A stretch of 64,000 bases of DNA, from contig CM035311.1 of the NCBI GenBank assembly GCA_002900995.3, positions 2,046,001 to 2,110,000 of the forward strand. The letters are read 5' to 3'. The position numbers and the translations under genes were made by a program. Within the stretch, counting starts at the first letter, position 1. Every line of letters begins with the position of its first letter. The notes under the pieces were generated by a model. The model made no database searches and was not told the origin of the DNA. It was given only the letters and a program-made list of their open reading frames with translations. The stretch is from Ganoderma boninense (lineage: Eukaryota; Basidiomycota; Agaricomycetes; Polyporales; Polyporaceae). Shown here piece after piece: positions 16,999-28,129 of this stretch.

Positions 16999-18891
16999 TT
17001 AATGGCCCTTTTCGCTCATGTTTTCCATCTCGACCACGGGCGACTCAGCGATAGCGATGCCAGATTCTGTGTGCTTCTGGTTGAAGGGGTAGTCCTGCGG
17101 GTCGTTGCCAATCGTCATCGGGGTTGCTGGCCGCGAGGAAGCGGGACCTGTAGACGACGTCGCGGTGACGGTGGAAACGATCTGCGTCTGGGGGTAATAC
17201 GACCGTCGCTGCATCTTCTTGAAATCGTACGGCGTGAATCTAGATGTGGCGGGAAGGGTCAGTAATGGCCAAAGTGATTAAGTTGGCTGATAGAAGAAGC
17301 CAGCCTGGATGGCCGTGACGTACTGCTCTTCCATCTGCCGCATCTCGGCGCTCAGGCTGCTGATATCCCGCTCCTTCCGTTGCCTCGCTCGGAGGGGGTT
17401 ATCCTCCAGTAGCAGCTCCTCAAGCTCATGAGACGCATCAAAGTTCGCCTTCTTGGACTGACATAGGACGGCGTGTTCAGCACACGGACAAATGATGAGT
17501 AGTACGAGACGCACATCAGGGATGAATGGGGCGATTTGCTCCTTCGTTTCCAAGGTCTCCCAATCGATGTTTTGGAACCATGGATGTCTCTTTATCTCCT
17601 CGAAGTCCTCTCCCCCAGGTTTACATGCCAAGCGCCTTGAAGGATCTCGTTCCAAAAACTGTGCATGAGTCATCAGTTAGCAACGAATTCGGGCATATGA
17701 TCGCCTCGGCGAAAGCGACACCGCTGAATATCTATGATACCCGCTGATCACCACGCCTTTGCGCGTGCAGGATCGGCGGAGGAGGGAGAAGAGAAAAGAA
17801 TAAACTGGACTCACTCCTTTCAAAGCCAGCAAGCCAGCTCTACTACATTTCGACTCAGCATCCTCTGGGAACCGCAACGCATCCTTCGAGATACTGTGGG
17901 TAAGGTCACTGTTCGTCTTGCCGCGGAACGGTCGACGGCCGAAAATCAACTCGTAAGCACAGACTCCAAGTGACCACCAATCAATGGTGTACGTGTATCC
18001 ACGCTTAGCAAGGATTTCGGGTGCCATGTAGGCCATCGACCCTGCAACACCAGTCAACAGGCGCCGTTCAGAATAGTGGACAGCGATGTTGAAATCGGTG
18101 AGATGGGCATGTCCGCGCTCATCAAGAAGAATGTTGTCCGGCTTGAGGTCACTGCAGGAGGGCGATCGTGTTCAGTAATGACCAACAGAGGGCAGGGAGT
18201 GAGTGAGGTTACCGGTGGATAATACGATGTTCGTGGAGGTAAGCCAGAGCAGAACCGATTTCAGCAACATAGAACTTCACGACATCTTCGGACAACGCTC
18301 CTAATCTCTCCAAATGGACTGTCGGAGTGGGCCGTGGTTGAGTTTGCGACGACGAAACAGTCCATGAAGTGAAGAGCTCACATCTCAGGTCCCCTCCAAG
18401 CATTAGATCCAAAACGAAGAAGCAATTTTCGTCATCTTGGAACGCGTAACGCATGTTGACAACAAAAGGATGATCAATCTAGAGGAGAAAACGACTGTTA
18501 GCTTTGCTGCCCAATCACTGACGTGCAGAGGGGGCGTTACCTCCTCGAGCAACCGGCGCTCCTGGACGATGTTCGCGACGGCCTTCATCTTGACGCACTT
18601 TGCTTTGTTGATATACTTCAACGCATAGAGCTCACGAGTCTGCTTGTGCTGCACCACTCGGACCTGGGTCGGCAGGGAAAGAGGTTGGCGTGGAAGGAGA
18701 TGGGCAGAGGCGAAATATGGCGACGCACCTTCCCAAAGGCACCCTTGCCGACACATCGTAGGAGGATGAAGTGAAAGAGATTGGCCTCCCCATCAAAGTC
18801 TATGGGCTGTGGGAGGGGTGGATTGGGATGAAGATGACAGAACATGAAGAAAGGAGGACGGTACCTGGGCTCGACAGCAGACAGCGCCCAT
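16999..18891 (-). CDS. YANK/STK32-type Ser/Thr protein kinase
   Basis: AGC-related kinase of the poorly studied YANK (STK32) family. The start at 18891 gives MGAVCCRAQ: Gly2 suits N-myristoylation and Cys5-Cys6 palmitoylation, so it probably sits at a membrane. Kinase motifs in order: glycine loop GKGAFGKV, ALKYINK (catalytic Lys), HRDLKPDN, then DFN instead of DFG, and SMAYMAPE. DFN is the family signature (human STK32 has DFNIA), not a defect. The insert GGDLRFHLERLG matches YANK kinases. After the kinase core come a helical acidic segment and a tail with a hydrophobic-like FTPYDFKK motif and a Ser/Thr-rich end. About eight introns. It shares a 344-nt divergent promoter with guanylate kinase. 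Confidence 0.88.
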
Positions 18892-19235
18892 GATGCGAAA
18901 AGAGCAACGAGAGACAGGATGGAGGACGAGGGAAGAGAGACGAAAGGAAGGTATGCGGGCGAGGGAGGAGGGCTGGGGCGGGCGGAGGAGGAGCCCTGGC
19001 GGCGGAGGGAGAAGGGAAGAAGAGGACTTGGACTCTGGGAGACCGACGCTCTGCGACACCATCAAATCCCAGCGCCTCCAACGCACAACCGCCAATTTCC
19101 CCTCTCCATTACATAATCATTGTTTATCCCTTATCCTTGCCCTTCCTGGCACTTATTTCCTCTCCCCTGGCCCGCCCAAGCCGGCCTCTCCTTCCCTGCC
19201 CTTCCGTTCCTTTGTTCTCCTCCGTCCGCCTCTCC
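18892..19235. promoter_or_regulatory. Divergent promoter, YANK kinase / guanylate kinase
   Basis: The 344 nt between two start codons facing away from each other must carry the initiation signals of both genes. The half next to the kinase is purine-rich on +, i.e. CT-rich on the kinase strand; the half next to guanylate kinase is CT-rich on +. Both fit pyrimidine-rich leaders. Confidence 0.55.
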
Positions 19236-19995
19236 ATGCCCCCTCCTGCAGACTTTCTCCGCCCTCTCGTCATCTCTGGCCCCTCGGGTGTCGGGAAAAG
19301 CACACTCCTTAAACGGCTTTTTGCCGACTACCCCGATAAGTTCGGGTTCAGCGTCTCTCGTGAGCATCCACTCGTCCACCCTCCTGCTCTTATTGACAGC
19401 CATCCTGCACCTGTCACACCTGCTCTATCCGACCCTTGACGCCAGATACAACACGCTCGCCGCGGGCAGGCGAGGTCGACGGCAAGGACTACCACTTCGT
19501 CTCCCAGGAAAAGTTCAAGGACCTCATCTCTCAGGCCGCCTTCATTGAATATGCCCAATTCTCCGGCAACTTCTACGGCACCAGCTTCATGACAGTAGGC
19601 GACATCCAGAAGTCAGGGAGGAGATGCCTGCTTGATATTGAGGCTCAGGTATGTTTGACATCCCAATTACCCGTCTCTACGCTTCCCCGCCGTCCAAACA
19701 CCCCTTCCAGGGCGTCCGCCAGGTGAAGGCCACGGATTTGAATCCTGTCTACCTCTTTGTCTCCCCCCCTTCCCTCGCCGAACTTCGCGCCCGGCTCCAA
19801 GGGCGCGGCACTGAGACAGAGGCTGCCGTGGCGAAGCGTCTCGCCACTGCACTCAAGGAGATCGAATATGCAAAAGAGGGGGCGCACGATCTCGTCATCG
19901 TCAACGAGGACCTAGACCGCGCCTACGAGAAGTTCCGGCGTGTCGCCCTCGGAGAACCTATCACGCCGGATAATTTGCCTCCACTAGACGATTAG
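19236..19995 (+). CDS. GUK1: Guanylate kinase
   Basis: Phosphorylates GMP or dGMP to the diphosphate with ATP; essential for GTP supply, cytosolic. Exons 19236-19359, 19446-19648 and 19711-19995 give 203 residues, close to the 190-200 typical of fungal enzymes. P-loop GPSGVGKST is near the N-terminus, followed by [23 protein letters not shown] (GMP-binding Arg and Tyr), the [15 protein letters not shown] segment, and LLDIEAQGVRQVK. The lid has [13 protein letters not shown]. An upstream in-frame ATG at 19137 would add 33 residues rich in Pro, Ser and Leu; I prefer 19236 because it matches the family's N-terminus. Confidence 0.95.
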
Positions 19996-20298
19996 GAGAC
20001 CATTATATACCATGGTGCATTATCGCTAGCAATACAGGTATCAATACAATCTTAGATCTGGACAGTGGGGGGAATCGTGTTATTGTTCGACCCTAGTCTC
20101 CAGCGAGGAACGGAAGCACTCACAAGGTATTATGACACCGCATCCTGGGTGTCTTCTGTAATCGCACCCGTGTAAAAATAAGTACCGCGACTCTGTCCAG
20201 CCGATGCCCGTCTATATGTCATTGTCTCGACCACACGTTGAAAGGAGCGGCGAGAAGGACCGATGCGTTGCCAAATTGATCCGCATTCAAAAGCTCTT
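19996..20298. other. Convergent spacer
   Basis: These 303 nt lie between the 3' ends of guanylate kinase (+) and the DUF1640 gene (-). No ORF or RNA motif is apparent. Confidence 0.4.
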
Positions 20299-21269
20299 TT
20301 AATAACGGAAGCGCATGTATGCCATGAGAAGTGCGGAACAACCGGTCACTAAGGTACGGCGTATCCGCGATTAGAGCAACGCGACATATCACACGAACAT
20401 CACGACGCACCGAAACCGACAAGATATTGCAGCGTTGTGGCCTGTGTGCAGAAGCGAGCGCACTTAGATCTGCCGTCGCCGCCAAAGAAACGCGCCTTCG
20501 CCGCTGATGCGGCAGGCGGAGAAACCACACGCACCTTCGAAACCTGAATGGAGGTGCGAAGGGCCGCGATCTCCTGCTCGATGCGCGTATCGACCTCCTT
20601 GATCTTCAGCTCCTGCTTGCCCGTCTCGTCGCGCATGCGACCCTTCTCGAGGTTGAGATCGAGGCGCACGCCGGCTTGTGTGCGTGTGATTTCCTCGCGA
20701 AGACGCTGCTTGAGCTTCTCAATGTCATTCACGAGTCGGTCATTCTCGGCCTTGATCATGGCAAGCTCATTCTTCTCCATGAGCTGCAGCTCGGACTTGA
20801 GCTGTGCGAAGTCGACTTGTTGCGTGTAGTGGTGCTAAAGCGGGACGGAGACGAGGACGCCAAGTGAGCCCACGATTGCGCGGAGAGCATGGTCGGAAGG
20901 AGCATATGCACGCATCCGTGAGCTCTAATGTGCAGGCAATGGAAGCGATAGGGAACGGACCTTCTCCTGGTCGGCCTTTGTGACCATGTTGCTTGTCATA
21001 TTCCGTATGCTCTCGTCGATGATTTCGGACATGGCGGACATGATGCCCTCGGCTTGGGCGCGGTTAAGCCCTTCGCGTTCTAATCGCCGGACAAAATGGT
21101 GTGTATCAAAGTGGAAGTCCCTCCGCCTTGTCCTAGAATCCAATCTCCACCCGGAGGAGGAACTGACTCGATCAAGGGCCAGCCGAGATATCCGTGGGGG
21201 CGGGCGGGAGGTGGAAGCGCTAGCCCTGGCGGCAGTTGCAAAGTTGAGCCAAAAGGAGTGGGACATCAT
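20299..21269 (-). CDS. DUF1640 / MCU-regulator-like mitochondrial coiled-coil protein (Fmp32/CCDC90 family)
   Basis: Mitochondrial inner-membrane protein of the CCDC90/MCUR1/Fmp32 family, linked to cytochrome oxidase assembly and calcium uniporter function in other organisms. The start at 21269 (MMSHSFWLNFATAARAS) gives an Arg/Ser/Ala-rich presequence without acidic residues. The core FDTHHFVRRLEREGLNRAQA, then SAMSEIIDESIRNMTSNMV, is diagnostic. A long coiled coil follows (QQVDFAQLKSELQLMEKNEL; KLKQRLREEITRTQAGVRLD). For the C-terminus I splice from GGTTTCG to TGACCGG, giving a final hydrophobic helix YLVGFVTGCSALLMAYMRF and a stop at 20299-20301. Without that last intron the protein ends early at GFGAS with no anchor. 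It has three or four introns and is divergent with MAK16. Confidence 0.85.
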
Positions 21270-21542
21270 AGAGCTGATGGCGAAAGGAGGAGCAGGAAGC
21301 AGGAGAGTGAACGGACAGAGCAGGAAGTGGGACGGGGTTGAACTAGGTTGTGCTTGGGTTGTGCACTGTTGCGCCTCGAGTCGGAGGCTTGAGACGCCCA
21401 TTGGCCGTGGGAAACCATCGAGAGCCAATCAGGGCACACACACCAGATTTTCTGGAGCGCGCAACAAAGCAAGTCAAGGCAACTCGCCCGGCCGTATCTG
21501 CTTGCCTTTCACTCTGTCCGCCTATACTTCTGTACGGACATC
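21270..21542. promoter_or_regulatory. Divergent promoter, DUF1640 gene / MAK16
   Basis: 273 nt separate the two start codons. It includes a stretch resembling CCAAT on either strand (for example GCCAATCAGG near 21424), a common fungal promoter element. Role inferred from position. Confidence 0.45.
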
Positions 21543-22944
21543 ATGCAGAGCGACGATGTCATTTGGTCCGTGATAAACACGCAGTTCTGTTCCTACAAAG
21601 TCAAGTGCGTACCTTCGCGTATCTCGCAACCCCCTCCGCTCGTAAGAACTCAACCCGCACATCGTTTCCGTACAGAACGGCAACACAGAACTTTTGTAGA
21701 AATGAATATAACGTCACAGGTCTGTGCAACAGGCAGAGTTGCCCACTTGCGAACTCCAGATATGCTACAGTTAGGGAGAAGGAAGGTGCGTATTCCCCTC
21801 AAGAATAGCATGGGCGGTGTTCACTCTCGTACACTTGTCCAGGCGTGTTGTATCTTTATGTGAAGACGATCGAACGTGCACACTCCCCCGCACATATGTG
21901 GGAGAAGATCAGGCTCTCAAACAACTACAGCATGGCTCTCGAGCAGGTACGCCTCGCAGTGTCCAAACCTAGATTCTATTCAAATGCGACCGTCAACCCG
22001 TGGCAGATTGACAAGGAGCTCATACACTGGCCGAACTTCATGATTCACAAGTGTAAACAGCGCGTTACCAAGGTCACCCAGTACCTCATCAAAATGCGAC
22101 GCCTCGCTCTCCGGCAGCAGTGCGTACCCCTTCCTGCTTCCTCTTTCCTTTCTTCATTTCGTCTCGCCGTCTTGCCTCCTGGCGACACACAACGAATTAA
22201 TGCTGATTATCCAAACCCGCAGACCGAAACTCATCGGAGTGAAGAAAAAACTCGAGCGACGTGAGGCCGTCCGCGAGCGCAAGGCCCTTTCCGCCGCGAA
22301 GCTGGAGCGCTCGATCGAGGCGGAGCTCATCGAGCGCCTCAAGTCCAAGGCGTACGGCGACATGCCACTCAACGTGAATGAGGCTGTGTGGCAGGCTGTG
22401 CTGGACCGCGAGCGCGGTGCGCAGAAGGAGAATGAGGGTGGCAAGGGCAAGGGCAGGGAGCTTGACCTGGTCGACGACGAGACAGACGAGGAGGAGGAGC
22501 TCTATGAAGAGGAGGAGGGTTGGGGCGAGCGTGAGTTCGTGAGCGACTTGAGTGGGGAGGAGGACGGGCTGAGTGACTTAGAGGACGCTGTGGTGAGTCG
22601 TGCTGCTTGGGGAGAGTTCGGGACATCTGAGCTGACCGGGTCCGATAGTCGGGAGAGGAGGATGAGGACGAGGAAACTGACAGCGATGAGGACGAAGAAG
22701 GGAGCGAGGAAGAGGCTGCATCAAAGAAAGCAAATCTTGGCAAGCGGAAAGCACCATCAAACCAGAAACCCCCAAGGAAAGGTCCAGAGAAGAAAGCCAG
22801 ACGTAGGTGACGACCCTTTCAAGTACAGCCTTTTGTACTGACTGAATTTCTTATTCTTTTTCAGGGGGACCGAGGGTCGAGGTCGAGTACGAGCAGGAGA
22901 TGGAAAGCGTACCACTCACCAAGGAGGCACTTGCGAATTGGTAG
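21543..22944 (+). CDS. MAK16: MAK16 ribosome biogenesis factor
   Basis: Nucleolar protein needed for 60S subunit assembly. The N-terminus is almost invariant in eukaryotes and is clear here: [21 protein letters not shown], then [35 protein letters not shown] and the [20 protein letters not shown] segment. The cysteines in [18 protein letters not shown] form the metal-binding cluster. A central [19 protein letters not shown] helix follows, then a long acidic tract and a basic C-terminus ([18 protein letters not shown]). About seven short introns. The last codons are GCG AAT TGG TAG. The gene converges on SUR2 with 259 nt between stops. Confidence 0.96.
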
Positions 22945-23203
22945 CCGTGTACAGTGCGTGCGCTACGCGTGCAGCATTAGGCAGCATTGCAATTTTTGCA
23001 TTATACATGTACCACACCAAGCTAGTGGTGAGCAGAGCTACGAAGATGGCAAAACACGGGTGCCTCGCCGACCATGGAGAGGGGATATCCAACATTATAG
23101 AACAACGTACGGTAGCCAAGATATCTTGCGCATCACGGAGCGAATAAAACTACGGGACGGTATCTGTATGGCGAACCTATGAGGAGGTATAAATATGGAT
23201 GAT

Positions 23204-24307
23204 TTACTGAGTCTTGGCCTTCTGCTTTGCGCGGCGCTCCTCAATATCTTTGCGCGTCATCCGTGTGCCGAGAATGGTATCCCAGTGGATGAAGAACGGT
23301 TGGGAGAAGTTGGACTTGATTCCAATCACCTATGAACGGGGAATGGTGTCAGTGCATTTGCGACGTCCTATTGGCAATGGGCTGCATATAGTGATGTGAA
23401 CATACCTGGTGATGGATGTCGTGGTAATCGGCATTGTTGGGACTCGCAAGTTGGAGGGGGTCCCAAGGCAGCCTGTAACCGCAGTGGTCGTCGACGGTCT
23501 TGAGCGTGGAGATGCAGAAGAGGAGCATGGCCTCGCGGGTACTGAGTTGGCCGAGCCATTCGGCGATGCCAGCGCCAGCGGTATCGAGCAAGAAGCCTTC
23601 AAGAGGGTGGTTATAGAGGGCACCGAATGCGTAAGGGACATAGAGGCGGTGATGCCATGAGTGGAACTGCTTGTAGAGCCAAGGGTTCATGTGCATTGCG
23701 CGGTGCAGGAAGTATTGCCATGTGTCGATGAAGAACCTGGATAGGGATGAACAAGCGACGTATACGACAGAAGATAGGGTACTCACATGCCAAAGAAGAA
23801 CTTAGCAAGAGGGATTGCCCACCAGTACAAAGTGTACAGGCCATCCGCGCCGCGTTTGGCGAGCAGCTGTTGTCCCGATTCCTCTCCAAGGATGAGTGTC
23901 ACGAGACGGGCGAAGGCTGGGGCAAGCTGGAGCATGTTGGTAACATGGTCGACCTGGGAGCCGGTGGGTTTCTCCTCCATCCACCAATATCCAATGACGG
24001 TCTGCACTATGTGCTGGAAGATGACCGCAATGAGGACGTTCGTGCGGGAGACCAAGTTTCGCGACTTGACTTCTTCGCTTTCGTGGATGCGATATTTGTC
24101 TAGCCATGCGAAGGTGGAGATGTCTAAGAGGTGAAAGAAGGAGCTGAGAACCCAGTATGCAACGACTGGAACGGCGAGTGCGAGATAGTGATCTGGCACG
24201 CCATCAAGCAGCTCGACTCTATGGGTGTAGTAGGTGGGGTATTGCGCTGATAGGTACTGGAGCTGGGTTGGGCCGAGAAACGTGGTTGTTGAGTTCATGG
24301 GGGTCAT
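23204..24307 (-). CDS. SUR2: Sphinganine C4-hydroxylase (Sur2-type fatty-acid hydroxylase)
   Basis: ER di-iron hydroxylase that makes phytosphingosine from dihydrosphingosine or dihydroceramide. The start at 24307 reads MTPMNSTTTFLGP; open frame continues upstream but lacks family similarity. Membrane helices include YLALAVPVVAYWVLSSFFHL and VLIAVIFQHIVQTVIGYW. The iron-binding histidines appear in order: HRAMH (HX3H), HSWHH (HX2HH) and HDIHH (HX2HH), with FHSWHHRLYVPYAFGALYNH being the Sur2 hallmark. The C-terminus is lysine-rich (RRAKQKAKTQ). Two introns, one after FFFGM and one after HDIHHQ. Complete by length, about 340 residues. Confidence 0.95.
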
Positions 24308-24678
24308 GACGGGAGGGGGGGTCCGAGGAAGGAGTCCAGTGGTGGGTGTGCGATGTGCCGGGTGTAAATAGGAAGAGCGGGGAGTCGAGGGAGCTCGATG
24401 ATGGGATTGAGGAGTCGGCGTCGGTCTCGAGCAAACCGAGAATTTGCAGAGGACTGGGAACTGGACTGGGTCGGACGGTGGACCACTCTCTGACAGCTCT
24501 CTGACAACCCTGCTCTGCCCCCCACGTGATCGCAGACAATCCGCCCAGCCGAACTCGGACGCGTCCTCCGTGAACGCGTCAACTCCGCGCATAAGCACCT
24601 CTCCTGCTCACCACCACCTCCTCCCATCTCCGTCTCCTTCTGCTCACACGCGCGGGCCCGCCTCCCATACTCTTCACG
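24308..24678. promoter_or_regulatory. Divergent promoter, SUR2 / Hsk3-like gene
   Basis: 371 nt between start codons facing away from each other. The half near 24600-24678 is CT-rich on +, like the leaders of other genes here. Role inferred from position. Confidence 0.45.
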
Positions 24679-24967
24679 ATGCAAGCCCAGCCGGCGAATG
24701 CCACTCAGGCCAAGGACCGTCACTACATGCAGCTCGGCCACAGTTTAGCCAGGCTCTCGCGCGCAATCGCGCAGACGGCGGATCTCTGCGAGCTGATGAA
24801 GACCAACTTAGACGCAATGCGCGTCCTCTCTGCTTCTCACGCCGCGCAGTGAGCAGGCCGGTCTGTCTTCCATTGGCAATAGTTTACGAATTTCCTCGCA
24901 CAGGTTCATGACCGTGGCTATGGAGCTCAATCCCGACGACGACGACACGGATGGGAGACGCGAGTAG
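24679..24967 (+). CDS. Small coiled-coil protein, likely DASH complex subunit Hsk3
   Basis: A two-exon gene (24679-24848, 24904-24967) encoding 77 residues, with a 55-nt GT-AG intron. Residues about 14-60 form one amphipathic helix (RHYMQLGHSLARLSRAIAQT, then LMKTNLDAMRVLSASHAAQF). The pattern QL..L..L....T..L....... R.L...HA..FM matches the Hsk3 subunit of the DASH/Dam1 kinetochore ring, which couples chromosomes to spindle microtubules in fungi. Length fits too, since Hsk3 proteins are usually 65-100 residues. The tail is acidic (NPDDDDTDGRRE). The match is from memory of the family pattern, so another short coiled-coil protein remains possible. Confidence 0.62.
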
Positions 24968-25809
24968 ATAGAGGCTGCATGGATCTGTCACTGCTGGAGG
25001 GCGTTCCGTCGGATGCTCCAAACTTCATGTCACCGGAAGACCTAGGCTCGTCGGGATCCTTGCCCGCGTCAAGCTTGCCACACCGGTTCGCAGAGACCCT
25101 TCGGCCAGGAGCTGTCAGGAACACATGCCGTACATGCCCATTATAGTCTTACTTTGGAGTTGCCGCGACCGCCTGTGTTGCGCGTCCCCCCACGAAGTTG
25201 CGGAGATGCGGCATTCAAGAGCCCGTAGTACCCCCCCCCCCCACTCATTATACATCCAATGATCCACTCAGCCTTGACCAAGAAGGTCCAATCCATTTGC
25301 CCTATTTGTCGGCCGGTATCCTTCGCTGTTGTATCCAATGTTGTTGTAGCACCATTACCCCTTCAATTGTCCAGGAGCACATAGGCTAAATAGAATCAAG
25401 TCCGTCTCAAGTCCCTCCCTCTTCACTTTTCTCCGTCTATGCCTCCACCTTGCATGCTGCGCACGCTGCGCAGTTTGTGTCAGCATGGCAAACAGTGCGG
25501 GGTGAAGCCGGTGGTCGTCTTCGAAAATGGCTCCGCATCCTTTGGGCGCTATTCATTCGCACTCGAATTCTGCCAGCAGAGGTGGCACTTGCCCCTCCTC
25601 ATAAGCCGTCTTCCGTCCGCTCCTTTATACCACGTTGCTTGACATTCTCCTGCTCAGTCTCGGTGATAATACTCGGATTGACACATAGATTGTACAGCAC
25701 TCTCGACCTCTTGGAAACGGACACACCTCGTCTCCACAGCTCTTCTGCTATCCCCTACTACATCCCCCTCTCTAGACCTCTGCAGAACTGTGAAGTCGGC
25801 GACAATCAC
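24968..25809. other. Intergenic region with poly-C tract
   Basis: 842 nt between the Hsk3-like gene and VRG4, both on +. It contains a run of 12 cytosines at 25231-25242 and a small hairpin-like CTGCGCA-CGC-TGCGCAG near 25458-25475. No conserved ORF. The part before 25810 is CT-rich and should be the VRG4 leader. Confidence 0.4.
25231..25242 (+). repeat. Homopolymer C12 tract
   Basis: Twelve consecutive C residues between GTAGTA and ACTCATT. Such runs are prone to length change and to sequencing error. Confidence 0.9.
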
Positions 25810-27408
25810 ATGGCGAATGAGCACCCGTCTCAGAAAGAGGAAGATGACGTTGTAGAGATGAAGAAAGCGTTGGCAACTGGGTCCGCGACCTCGTCGAGCA
25901 ATGTTGCCTCCTCAGGTACGTACCGCTGCATCGTCCTCCTGTTTCGAGGATGGCTAACAGTCGGTATCGTGTCATTTAGTCGCACCCATTGTATGTTATT
26001 GCATGGCCTCCATTCTCATGACGGTCGTGAATAAGGTGAGCGGCTCGCGTGCGCATGGTACAAGGAGCCACTTCGAAAGCATGGAATGACCCGTCATCTT
26101 CAGTTTGTGGTTTCGGGACGTCAGTTCAACATGAACTTTCTCCTACTGTGTATACAATCCTTTGTCTGTGTTGCTTGCGTCTACATTGTGAAGAAGCTGG
26201 GAGTCATTTCATTCCGCGACTTCGACATGAAAGACGCGAAGATGTGGTTCCCAATCAGCCTCATGCTCGTCGGCGTCATATACACCGGTTCCAAGAGCCT
26301 GGTGAGTATAGTCGTCAATGTTTTGCCACGTATGCGCGGCTGAGGGAGAAGCATGCTTCCGGCGTAGCAATACCTGAGCATCCCCGTATACACAATTTTC
26401 AAGAACTTGACTATCATCCTTATCGTGCGTGGTTCCATGCGTTATGTTTTCTACCATATGCCATGCTCATCTTGCTGCCATAGGCTTATGGTGAAGTGAT
26501 ATGGTTCGGTGGTCGGGTTACCAGTCTGACCTTGGTTGCGTTCATCCTGATGGTGGGAATCAGCTTGACGTTCGGGCTAAATTCCAATGTTCTCATACTT
26601 ATCTTGCGTGCTTCAGGTTGTATCTTCCGTCATCGCTGCATTGGCGGATATCAACGATGCACTCACTGCTAGTGACCCGGCTTCGACCGGTGCAGATAGC
26701 GGACTGCCAAATATGACTGGGATTATTTCACAGCTCAATGTCGGCTACTTCTGGATGTTCACGAACTGTGCGACCAGTGCTGCATATGTAATGTGGAATC
26801 TCCTCGGACAGGAACAACTTGGAGCTCACCCTCTTTATAGGTCTTGACGATGAGGAAGAGAATCAAAGGAACTGGGTTCTCGGACTGGGACACCATGTTC
26901 TACAACAACCTGCTCTCGATCCCTGTTCTGGCGGTGGCATCGATCATCGTGGAGGACTGGGGATTTGATAATCTGCATCGCAATTTGTACGGACCCATTT
27001 TTGGTGTACGTCAACGGTAAATTCTGACATCTTGGCAGCCCTCCAGAGACTCGGAACTTTTTGCTGTTCGCGATTGCTTTCTCAGGCGGGGCAGCGGTGG
27101 GCATTTCGTATACGACCGCGTGGTGTATCCGTGCTACGAGCAGCACGACGTACAGGTAAGCAGAACGCCGTCTGTTTCCCGACGCGCTCGCGGCTGACGT
27201 GCATGCCAGCATGGTTGGAGCGTTGAACAAACTACCCGTCGCGGCGTCGGGGATGATCTTCTTCGGGGACGCGGTCACGTTTGGCTCTGTAACAGCAATC
27301 GGGGTGGGGTTCTTCGCCGGATTGGTTTACGCATGGGCAAAGAACAACCAGAAGAAAGCGGAGATGGCAGCGCAGCAAGGCATAATTCCGTTAGCGAATA
27401 GGTCGTGA
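25810..27408 (+). CDS. VRG4: Golgi GDP-mannose transporter
   Basis: Imports GDP-mannose into the Golgi in exchange for GMP, for mannan and glycoprotein synthesis; essential in most fungi. About 35 polar residues precede the first helix ([19 protein letters not shown]). The two nucleotide-sugar binding motifs of the family are intact: FYNN (in [10 protein letters not shown]) and GALNK (in [18 protein letters not shown]). Other conserved parts are [39 protein letters not shown] and the last helix [17 protein letters not shown]. The tail is rich in Lys and Ala, as in Vrg4, where it serves ER exit and retrieval. About eight introns, some exons below 60 nt. Confidence 0.95.
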
Positions 27409-28129
27409 CGTTGAAGGATGCTCACGTGGGGGCGGTGGTACTCATTGTATCTGACCAATTGGTAAGGCACTATCAATACGACGCGACTGTTTCACTGCGT
27501 AGGATCGGTGGTTGGGTGTGCTTGGCTTGTGGGCCAATGAGGTCGCTCAGCTTAGGTGTGACGACGGGATGATTAGAGGGTGCCTTGGCATTGGGCAGGG
27601 TCCGTCGAACGTGGAGCGCCGCTGTACGGAACGTACGATAGCACGGGAGTCCAGCAGGGAAAGGAAGTCCGATGCGGGGCACGATCGGTGAGTTTCCTGA
27701 TATGGTCGTGGGTCGGGAGATGTGCAAGAGAACGTGCATGGGACGTGCATGGGGGTGTGGACGACGCCTTCGCTCGAGCTCGTCTAGTGGACTTTGGCAG
27801 CGAGGCCGCAATAACGCCACCGAGACCGAGAAATCGAAGGCGTGCGCGTGCGGCACTTGCGGTGTGGGGCAGCCTTTGCAGTGGCATAGCACCGCGAGTG
27901 GCGCCCAGTGCGGGTTTAGGCTTCGGAAAGATAAGCCGAAGCTTGATCCTCTCCCCAACCCGGGATCTCGTATATGAGATCGCCCCAGATCACTTGATAT
28001 CGCCGCTATCTTAACTGCTCTCCTGCACCTCCTCTTCATCTCCCTCCTCTCCCCCGCTCGACTTCTTGCCTCCCTCATCGACATCCACAACATCCACCTC
28101 TCCTTCCTTTCACTCCTCAATCTCCACCA
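27409..28129. other. Pyruvate carboxylase upstream region
   Basis: 721 nt upstream of the pyruvate carboxylase start. It contains a tandem ACGTGCATGG/ACGTGCATGG near 27735-27755. From about 28015 the + strand is almost pure C and T with a little A, ending in CACCATGG: a long pyrimidine-rich leader with a strong initiation context, as expected of a highly expressed gene. Overlapping frames on - (27473-28156) look like shadows. Confidence 0.5.
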
